A stretch of 19,439 bases of DNA from an uncultured bacterium. GTDB taxonomy: Bacteria; Bacillota_A; Clostridia; Lachnospirales; Lachnospiraceae. This document shows positions 13,872 to 19,439 of this stretch, piece by piece. Every line of letters starts with the position of its first letter. Within the stretch, counting starts at the first letter, position 1. The notes below the pieces were generated by a model, which worked only from the letters and a program-made list of their open reading frames with translations, was not told where the DNA came from and did not search any database. The translations under genes and the position numbers were made by a program. Where the stretch lies: NCBI GenBank assembly GCA_905215045.1, contig CAJMOO010000034.1:1-19439 (forward strand). The letters run 5' to 3'.

Positions 13872-15968
13872 TTATTTGATACGTATCTCGTATTTCCTTA
13901 TCGTATCTGCGGCCTCTTCTGGTGTCTTCGCTGCTGCAAGTTCTTCCTTAAACCCACGATTTGTCAGCATATTGACCAAATGAAAGAAGGCTTTCATATG
14001 CTTTTTATGATCTTCTGTGCTCATGCAGCAGAAAAATCTTACCTTAGCGATCTCTCCGTCAATATCTTCGATCGTAACAGGTTCTTTTAAGCGGATCAAG
14101 TTCATTCCAACTTCATTGCATCCTCTGTCAAATCCTTCATGTGGTAATGCAAATTCTGGAGAGATTATAATGTAGGCACCATTCTCCTTTACATTGTCGA
14201 TCATGGCATCAATATATTTATCTTCTATCTTGCCTTGATCTAATAATGGCTGTGCCGATCTGATAATCGCATCTCTCCAATCACTACATTCTATGTCTAG
14301 CTGAATATCGGCTGCTGTTAATAATTCACATAAAAATGGTTCCTGTATCTCTACTTCAATCCCAAAGAATTCCTGTACTTTTCTTGTTACTTGATTCATC
14401 AATGAAGGATCTTTGATAATCTGACTTAATTCATCGATCAATTTCTGTGCATCTTTTTGTGGCAATGCAACTCTTTCCTGAATCGGAATTGGTTCAATCT
14501 TATGTTTTTCCTGAATCTCTTCAATCTTTCCATTTACTCTTAAATAATCTTCATCAGAAAATACCGGAGATACAAGAATGTATTCCCCTTCATAGTCTCT
14601 TAATGGAATTGTTGATATCACGAGATCAATATTCTGATACTTCTCATTATCCAGTAAATGTGCTGAAACTACATCTACCACATGAAAATCAAAACGATTC
14701 CTCATCTTGGCAAGAAGCAGCTGCGAAGTTCCGATTCCTCCGCCACATACGATCAGCACACGGAATTCCACTTCTTTTTTCTTTCTGCGCTCTAGCGCTG
14801 CACAAATATGAATTACAATATAGTCAATCTCAATCTCAGATATCTCTCGATCCATAAAATTACTTAGCATATCTTTATACTTTTGAACAACTTCTAAGAC
14901 CTTAGGATTCTTTTCCACATATTGTTTTAGAAAATCATCCCTCTGTGTTACATTAAAGGAACGCATAATGATAGATTCTAAATGATCTGTCAGATTCTCA
15001 TAAAACGCAAAATCTCTATTTAAGTTTACACCAAGATCTTTTGAAATATGTTCAATAAATTTTCTTGTAACCAGTTGAAGTCCTATAATCTTTTGTTCTC
15101 TTCGCTGTCTTTTTACATAGCTCATACTATCCAGCACACCACATAAGAAATCCACTTCGCCTTTGGCATCTTCTAAATCCCAATACTGACAGATGTATTT
15201 TTGAATATCTTTCGCCATTGCATATTTGCTTTTGTTCCCTTCAATTGGTTCTGTCATTACATTTCCATTGCGAATTCTTTCAATGGAAAGCATCAGATAT
15301 TGAAGTAAATAGTCAAAAGAATCATCCGTCATAAATCTTCCATAGGCATGTTCCTGTTCATTGATGATCTTTTGAAGATTCCTTCGTTCATCTTCACTCA
15401 TCTTAATTTCCATATTCAGACCTTTAAAAAAACTCCGGATTGTTGAATTTTCTTTAATTCCATTAGAACCTACAGACATTAATCTTAATAAGAATAAACG
15501 TTTATCTCCTTCTAATCCTTCAAGTCTTAATCCTTTATTTGAATGTGAGATTACTTTTAATTTTCCTGATTCCAACATTCTTTTGACTTCATCCAGATCA
15601 TTAATGATCGTAGCACGGCTTACATATAATATATCTGCGATTTGTGATAATGTAATATGATCTTTCGTATTGATCAAAATTGCTGCTGCAAGCATTCTTC
15701 GTTCTTCTTTTGATAGTTTGTATGTATAAAAATCTTCCTGCTGTGTTGTCTCTCTCGCCTGACTTATATCTTCTTCCATCACGATTAAGCCGTTACTTCC
15801 AAAACGGATCGGTTTGATCTCTTGTTCTTTGAGGTAGTCATTGATATCTTTAATATCATTACGAATCGTGCGTTCTGAAACCTCAAATTTTGCTGCTAGT
15901 GTTGAAATCGTGTGATCATTTTCTCTTCGGCCTAACAAATCTAATATTTCTTTTGATCGCTTTTTCAT
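13872..15968 (-). CDS. LicR/MtlR-type PRD transcriptional activator, 698 aa
   Basis: This is a multidomain regulator controlled by PTS phosphorylation. Visible domains are an N-terminal HTH (about 5-50), a second HTH (about 100-125), PRD1 (about 190-295), PRD2 (about 300-395), an EIIB-like domain with C408 in VCGGGIGTS and an EIIA-like domain with H610 in LPHEGF. Both PRD2 histidines are present (H329 in LTDHLES and H387 in IVIHICA). The equivalent PRD1 positions are S228 and about V278, so PRD1 seems unable to be phosphorylated. It is encoded just upstream of the Gat-type PTS genes in the same direction and very probably activates them. A strong AGGAGG site precedes the ATG; the promoter is embedded in an inverted repeat. 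Confidence 0.92.
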   Translation of the reverse strand: MKKRSKEILDLLGRRENDHTISTLAAKFEVSERTIRNDIKDINDYLKEQEIKPIRFGSNGLIVMEEDISQARETTQQEDFYTYKLSKEERRMLAAAILINTKDHITLSQIADILYVSRATIINDLDEVKRMLESGKLKVISHSNKGLRLEGLEGDKRLFLLRLMSVGSNGIKENSTIRSFFKGLNMEIKMSEDERRNLQKIINEQEHAYGRFMTDDSFDYLLQYLMLSIERIRNGNVMTEPIEGNKSKYAMAKDIQKYICQYWDLEDAKGEVDFLCGVLDSMSYVKRQRREQKIIGLQLVTRKFIEHISKDLGVNLNRDFAFYENLTDHLESIIMRSFNVTQRDDFLKQYVEKNPKVLEVVQKYKDMLSNFMDREISEIEIDYIVIHICAALERRKKKEVEFRVLIVCGGGIGTSQLLLAKMRNRFDFHVVDVVSAHLLDNEKYQNIDLVISTIPLRDYEGEYILVSPVFSDEDYLRVNGKIEEIQEKHKIEPIPIQERVALPQKDAQKLIDELSQIIKDPSLMNQVTRKVQEFFGIEVEIQEPFLCELLTAADIQLDIECSDWRDAIIRSAQPLLDQGKIEDKYIDAMIDNVKENGAYIIISPEFALPHEGFDRGCNEVGMNLIRLKEPVTIEDIDGEIAKVRFFCCMSTEDHKKHMKAFFHLVNMLTNRGFKEELAAAKTPEEAADTIRKYEIRIK

Positions 15969-15976
15969 ATGATTTT

Positions 15977-16025
15977 GCCTCCTGTGTAATGTATATATTA
16001 TAATACATTACGCAAGAGGCTTCAA
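15977..16025 (-). promoter_or_regulatory. licR-like promoter inside a long inverted repeat that also covers the ribosome site
   Basis: On the minus strand -35 TTGAAG (16025 to 16020), 17 bases, then -10 TATAAT (16002 to 15997). The -10 sits in the loop of an inverted repeat with perfect 9-base arms (GTAATGTAT/ATACATTAC, 15986-16011). The pairing extends outward through TTG/CAG-type pairs to GCCTC/GAGGC (16016-16020 and 15977-15981), giving 18 paired positions with one mismatch and one G-U. The outer GAGGC is part of the ribosome site. Transcripts from this promoter would start near 15990 and lack the first arm. Confidence 0.7.
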
Positions 16026-16031
16026 AGTATT

Positions 16032-17195
16032 TTATAAATTCAACGCTTCGATTGGTTTTAAATTCGCTGCCTTATTAGCAGGATATAATCCAAACACGAT
16101 TCCAAGTATCGCTGAAAATGCTAATGCGATCAGACTAATTCCTGCTGATATCGTATAATCTGCTGACATTAACTGATTCATTCCAAAAATGGTTGCTGCA
16201 CTTAATGCGATTCCGATCACACCTCCCATACAGGACAGAACGGTTGACTCGATCATAAATTGAGCCAGGATATCTTTCTTCTTCGCCCCGATGGCTTTTC
16301 GGATTCCGATCTCTTTTGTTCGTTCTGTAACGGACACAAGCATGATGTTCATGATTCCGATCCCACCTACCAGAAGTGAGATTCCTGCGATTCCTCCGAT
16401 CATATATGTCATGGAGTTTGTAACGTCGCTGACGCTGTCTGCGATATCAGACTGATTTGTGATCGTATAGGAATCTTCATCTCCTGTTTTTTCTAACAGG
16501 AAGCTATCTACTGCACTTTCTGCCATGTTAAGCATTCCTTCATTTGTTGCAGATACATAAAAACTGCTGATCGTGCTGTTTTGCATGATCCTTTGTGCTG
16601 TTGTAAATGGAGTATAGATTACTGAATCGTTGGAGTCTCTCTGAGATGATCCATCTTCTTCTAAGACTCCTATGATCTTGAAGTTTCTTCCTGAGATTCG
16701 GATTGTTTCTCCTTCTACATCGGTATGTCCAAATAAGTCTTTGGCTGCTGTGACTCCAATGAGGCAGACTTGCAGCCGGTTATCATTATCTACATCTAAG
16801 ATATAACGTCCTTTTTGTACACTGATATTTTGAATATCTTCGTATTCCTCTGTAATTCCTTTTAATGTTACACTGGATGAATTTCCAGATGCTTTTGCTG
16901 TAGAGCTTCCTGAAATGATCGGTGATACACTCTCGATTGCTGGGTTATTTTCAAGGCTTTTAATGTCACTGGTTGTGATCTTATTGCTTCTTCTGCTTGT
17001 TACCGTTGCTGAGATCACATTGCCGCCTAATTGTGATAATGTGTCACTGACGTTATTTGTCGTACTTTGTACAATCGATACAAGAACTGTAACACTCATC
17101 ACACCGATAATGATTCCAAGCATGGTTAAGAATGATCTTAATTTTGTTGAACATATAGAAGCAAATGCCATTTTAATTGCTTGTGTGATCTTCAT
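16032..17195 (-). CDS. MacB-type ABC transporter permease, 387 aa
   Basis: This is the membrane subunit of a tripartite exporter of the MacB/FtsX-like family. The first membrane segment is near residues 20-42. A large extracytoplasmic MacB periplasmic-core-like region follows (about 45-265), then three more membrane segments near 270-295, 320-345 and 355-378. The conserved cytoplasmic VSVTERTKEIGIRKAIGAKK segment follows the second. I choose the ATG at 17195 because AGGAGG lies 11 bases upstream; the GTG at 17207 falls on the ribosome site itself. The start overlaps the end of the ATPase gene by 23 bases. Substrates in this family include peptides, antibiotics and lipoproteins; none can be assigned here. 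Confidence 0.92.
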   Translation of the reverse strand: MKITQAIKMAFASICSTKLRSFLTMLGIIIGVMSVTVLVSIVQSTTNNVSDTLSQLGGNVISATVTSRRSNKITTSDIKSLENNPAIESVSPIISGSSTAKASGNSSSVTLKGITEEYEDIQNISVQKGRYILDVDNDNRLQVCLIGVTAAKDLFGHTDVEGETIRISGRNFKIIGVLEEDGSSQRDSNDSVIYTPFTTAQRIMQNSTISSFYVSATNEGMLNMAESAVDSFLLEKTGDEDSYTITNQSDIADSVSDVTNSMTYMIGGIAGISLLVGGIGIMNIMLVSVTERTKEIGIRKAIGAKKKDILAQFMIESTVLSCMGGVIGIALSAATIFGMNQLMSADYTISAGISLIALAFSAILGIVFGLYPANKAANLKPIEALNL

Positions 17196-17877
17196 ATTCT
17201 GCCTCACCTCCTGAATCTTTTATGATCTTTCCATCGCTGATTTGTACCTGTCGCGGTGCTTCCATTGCCACATTGTTGTCATGTGTGATCAATACGATCG
17301 TATTTCCTTCTTCATAAAGGTTATGCAGCAACATCATGATCTCTTTTCCTGATCTGGAATCTAAATTTCCTGTCGGTTCGTCGGCAAGGATCAGGGATGG
17401 CTCTCCGACTAACGCTCTTGCGATCGCGACCCTTTGCTGCTGTCCTCCGGAAAGCTGATTAGGTTTGTGGTTCATTCGTTTTTCCAAACCAACTGCTTTT
17501 AATGCCTTTACTGCTTTTTCTCTTCGCTTCTTTGTCGGCATTCCCTGATAGATCAGCGGAAGTTCTACATTCTCCAGTGCGGAGAGTTTTGGTAGCAGAT
17601 GGAACTGTTGAAAGATAAATCCAATCTTTTTATTGCGGATCACTGATAATTCTTTTTCTTTACATTTTAAAATATCTGTTCCATCCAGTGTTATTTCTCC
17701 AGAATCCGGGCGGTCAAGGCATCCAAGCATATTCATAAATGTTGATTTTCCGCTTCCTGACTGCCCGATGATTGCCACAAATTCGTGCTCTTTGATCGAA
17801 AGTGACACATCATCCAATGCATGAACTTCTTCTCCACCAAGAAAATAAGTTTTCTTTAGATTTTTTACGGATATCAT
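17173..17877 (-). CDS. MacB/LolD-type ABC transporter ATPase, 234 aa
   Basis: This is the cytoplasmic nucleotide-binding subunit of the exporter. The Walker A motif is GQSGSGKST (38-46), the signature is LSGGQQQR (142-149), and Walker B with the catalytic glutamate is LILADEPTG (162-170). Length is normal. The ATG at 17877 is preferred because AGGAGG lies 8 bases upstream; an in-frame GTG three codons earlier overlaps that site. It follows the adaptor gene by 12 bases and overlaps the permease gene, so the three are one operon. Confidence 0.94.
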   Translation of the reverse strand: MISVKNLKKTYFLGGEEVHALDDVSLSIKEHEFVAIIGQSGSGKSTFMNMLGCLDRPDSGEITLDGTDILKCKEKELSVIRNKKIGFIFQQFHLLPKLSALENVELPLIYQGMPTKKRREKAVKALKAVGLEKRMNHKPNQLSGGQQQRVAIARALVGEPSLILADEPTGNLDSRSGKEIMMLLHNLYEEGNTIVLITHDNNVAMEAPRQVQISDGKIIKDSGGEAEYEDHTSN

Positions 17878-17889
17878 AATGATCACCTC

Positions 17890-19011
17890 CTACTGTTTTC
17901 CACCAGATGACATTCCACCGCCTTGCTTATTTCCACCTTGCATTCCACCACCAGATGGTGCATCCATTCCACCTTTCATATCGGATTTTTCATCAGAGCT
18001 GCTACTGCTTCTTGTGATGGTCTTAACCTGATCTCCTTCGCTGACTCCTGATGTGATCTGTGCATAAGTATCATTGATGATCCCTGTCTCTACTTTGGTC
18101 TGTGTTCCATTTTCATTGTCATCCGTTACTACTGTTACATAACTTTCCCCGTCTTTTGTCTGGATTGCTGATACTGGGACTAAGACCGCATTTTCTGCTT
18201 TGGCTGTTGTGATCGTTGCTGTGACACTCATGGATGGCAAAAGGTCAGCTGCATTACTTAACTGGATCGTGACTGGATATGTCGCAACTCCATCACTTGT
18301 TGATCCAACTTTCGATACTTTTGTTACTTTCCCTGTAAATGTCTTATCTTCCACTGCATCTGCTGTTACTGTAACACTCTGGCCTTTCTTGACACTTTTG
18401 ATATCTAATTCATCAACATTGATCGTTACTTTATAACTGCTTGTTTTCAGTACTTTGCATACACTCTGGCCTTTACTGATCGTTTTTCCTTTTGTGATCG
18501 TGCCACTTACGATTCCATTATATTTTGATGTAACTGTCAGGTTACTTCTTTCTGTTTTCAAGGTTGATAACTTCATTGTCAGATCTTTATATTTTCGTAC
18601 ATTACTTGCATAATCATCATCGGATGAATCACTACCTTCAATCGTATCTTCTAGAGTTTCAATCTGGCTTTCTAACTGTGTGATTGAATCTTCCAGATCA
18701 GAACTTGTAAGCTTAGCGATCACATCTCCTTTTTTGACTGCCGCTCCGTCTTTTTTAAGAACTGACTGTACGGTGACATCACTGGAAAATGTGACATTTT
18801 GCGTTATTGCTTTTACAGAACCACTTCCTTCTACTGTCTTTTCAATCGTTCCTGTTGTTGCTTTCTGTGTCTGTACCGTTTTTTGTGGCTGCTTTTTCTG
18901 GAAGAAGAATTTATAAATTCCAAATCCTCCGCCACCAAGTAATGCTAAAATGATCACAATACAACATAGTTTATGATTCTTTATTTTTGATATCATATTT
19001 TTCTTTTCCAT
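17890..19011 (-). CDS. HlyD/MacA-type membrane fusion (adaptor) protein, 373 aa
   Basis: This is the extracytoplasmic adaptor of the tripartite exporter. The start at 19011 has GGAGG 5 bases upstream and leads into a basic N-terminus and one membrane anchor (about 13-35). A longer open frame upstream has no ribosome site and runs through the promoter. The lipoyl-like half motif (about 75-105, with AAVKKGDVIAKL) is followed by a short coiled coil (about 105-155), the second lipoyl half and beta domains typical of Gram-positive MacA-like proteins. The final 30 residues or so are a Met/Gly-rich tail with repeated GGM and GGGM units after a Ser run. It is the first gene of the operon, followed by the ATPase and permease. 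Confidence 0.92.
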   Translation of the reverse strand: MEKKNMISKIKNHKLCCIVIILALLGGGGFGIYKFFFQKKQPQKTVQTQKATTGTIEKTVEGSGSVKAITQNVTFSSDVTVQSVLKKDGAAVKKGDVIAKLTSSDLEDSITQLESQIETLEDTIEGSDSSDDDYASNVRKYKDLTMKLSTLKTERSNLTVTSKYNGIVSGTITKGKTISKGQSVCKVLKTSSYKVTINVDELDIKSVKKGQSVTVTADAVEDKTFTGKVTKVSKVGSTSDGVATYPVTIQLSNAADLLPSMSVTATITTAKAENAVLVPVSAIQTKDGESYVTVVTDDNENGTQTKVETGIINDTYAQITSGVSEGDQVKTITRSSSSSDEKSDMKGGMDAPSGGGMQGGNKQGGGMSSGGKQ

Positions 19012-19039
19012 ATATGCCTCCAATTCATATGCTGTTTTT

Positions 19040-19121
19040 GATTTTCTGTTTGTTATTGTAGAAAATCTTTTTGAACATCTCATGGTAGTTTTATGAACAG
19101 TACATGTTAATGTTATGAACA
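19040..19121 (-). promoter_or_regulatory. Exporter operon promoter with three direct repeats and an inverted repeat
   Basis: On the minus strand TGTTCA occurs at 19121-19116, 19099-19094 and 19077-19072, exactly 22 bases apart; the first two extend to TGTTCATAA. A likely -10 TACAAT (19060 to 19055) follows, with a poor -35 that the last repeat adjoins, as for an activated promoter. The -10 overlaps one arm of a perfect 8-base inverted repeat, GATTTTCT/AGAAAATC (19040-19047 and 19060-19067). The direct repeats suit a dimeric response regulator, such as a LytTR or OmpR type; no regulator is encoded here. Confidence 0.6.
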
Positions 19122-19205
19122 TTTTGTGACTTGAAAACACTGGAATTTCCACATTTTTCGTGCTATCTTGTAGATAACAAACTTGTAGTTAGGAGTTATG
19201 ATCAT

Positions 19206-19439
19206 ATGAATTGGCATGGAAAACGTTATTATTCGTTTGATAGTTTTTTAAAGAATTATTTTGGTGAGAAAATTTATAAAGTATCCTTAGATGGTGGTTT
19301 TACCTGTCCAAACAGAGATGGAACACTTGGAACTGGTGGTTGTATCTTTTGCAGTGAGGGCGGTTCCGGGGATTTTGCTTCTTCAGCTGCTTTGTCTGTG
19401 ACAGATCAGATCACCGCTGGAATTGAGATGGTTTCTAGA
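19206..19439 (+). CDS. YtqA/YhcC-type (TIGR01212-like) radical SAM protein, N-terminal 78 residues, cut by window edge
   Basis: The ATG at 19206 has AGGAG 10 bases upstream; an earlier ATG at 19198 runs into a stop after three codons. The protein opens with a KRYYSFDSFLKNYFG segment and VSLDGGFTCPNRDG, then GGCIFC, giving the CxxxxxxxxxxxxCxxC cluster-binding arrangement of this radical SAM subfamily, followed by GSGDFA. Homologues include B. subtilis YtqA and E. coli YhcC. Their function is poorly defined. The gene is divergent from the exporter operon, sharing a 194-base intergenic region. A TGGAATTTCCA palindrome (19141-19151) lies near its probable promoter (TATCTT at 19164-19169). The rest of the gene lies beyond the right edge. 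Confidence 0.9.
   Translation, partial: MNWHGKRYYSFDSFLKNYFGEKIYKVSLDGGFTCPNRDGTLGTGGCIFCSEGGSGDFASSAALSVTDQITAGIEMVSR

Noticed and set aside
19012..19152. N-terminal extension of the adaptor protein to 420 residues
   Set aside because: The extension runs through the -10 box and direct repeats, lacks a ribosome site and precedes a normal membrane anchor. The start at 19011 has GGAGG.
19164..19176. TATCT-TGT-AGATA mini-hairpin upstream of the radical SAM gene
   Set aside because: It is only 5 bp and AT-rich, of a size expected by chance here; it is mentioned only because it overlaps the possible -10.
1..19439. Mobile element, phage, CRISPR-Cas, toxin-antitoxin or defence system
   Set aside because: I found no transposase, integrase, terminal inverted repeats, repeat-spacer pattern or defence-domain protein on either strand; all sizeable genes fall into known metabolic, transport, translation or surface families.

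Overview
The window looks like a chromosomal segment of a low-GC, Gram-positive, anaerobic gut-type Firmicute. It fits Lachnospiraceae best, and an Anaerostipes-like genome is only a guess. The reasons are AT-rich coding sequence, strong AGGAGG ribosome sites, secreted lysine-rich Big_2 (Ig-like) proteins, a CpsB/CpsC/CpsD phosphotyrosine module, and a galactitol-type PTS operon under a LicR/MtlR-type regulator. I see no rRNA, tRNA, CRISPR array, insertion sequence or phage gene, and no anti-phage system. No gene-free stretch exceeds about 215 bases; those of interest are described as features.

Layout. (1) 1-167: a strong leftward promoter and the leader of a gene outside the window. (2) 168-4608, minus strand: an operon running cpsB-like phosphatase, cpsC-like Wzz adaptor, cpsD-like tyrosine kinase, secreted Ig-like protein, then a terminator, then a second secreted Ig-like protein. 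No glycosyltransferase, flippase or polymerase lies within it. (3) 4736-6331, minus: prfC, release factor 3. (4) 6534-7418, plus: a LacX-type aldose-1-epimerase-family protein, convergent with a paralogue that ends the next operon. A long inverted repeat with T-runs on both sides separates the two. (5) 7547-13656, minus: a galactitol/tagatose-type catabolic operon in transcription order EIIA, EIIB, EIIC, class II aldolase, zinc polyol-phosphate dehydrogenase, PfkB sugar-phosphate kinase and LacX-like epimerase, with prominent hairpins at two junctions. (6) 13872-15968, minus: its probable activator, with two PRDs plus EIIB-like and EIIA-like domains. (7) 16032-19011, minus: a tripartite MacB-type ABC exporter (adaptor, ATPase, permease). 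(8) 19206 to the right edge, plus: the N-terminus of a YtqA/YhcC-type radical SAM protein.

How the genes work together. The PTS would import and phosphorylate galactitol or a related polyol. GatD would oxidise the product to tagatose-6-phosphate, the PfkB kinase would make tagatose-1,6-bisphosphate, and the aldolase would split it to triose phosphates. The LicR-type protein would sense PTS phosphorylation state and activate the operon. In the cps-like module, kinase and phosphatase would act on the tyrosine-rich kinase tail, with the Wzz-type protein as membrane adaptor.

The most interesting signals are regulatory rather than new gene families. The licR-like promoter is embedded in an 18-position hairpin whose far arm contains the gene's own ribosome site. 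Three TGTTCA direct repeats lie exactly 22 bases apart upstream of the exporter operon. A perfect 12-bp stem followed by a U-run sits between the EIIB and EIIC genes.
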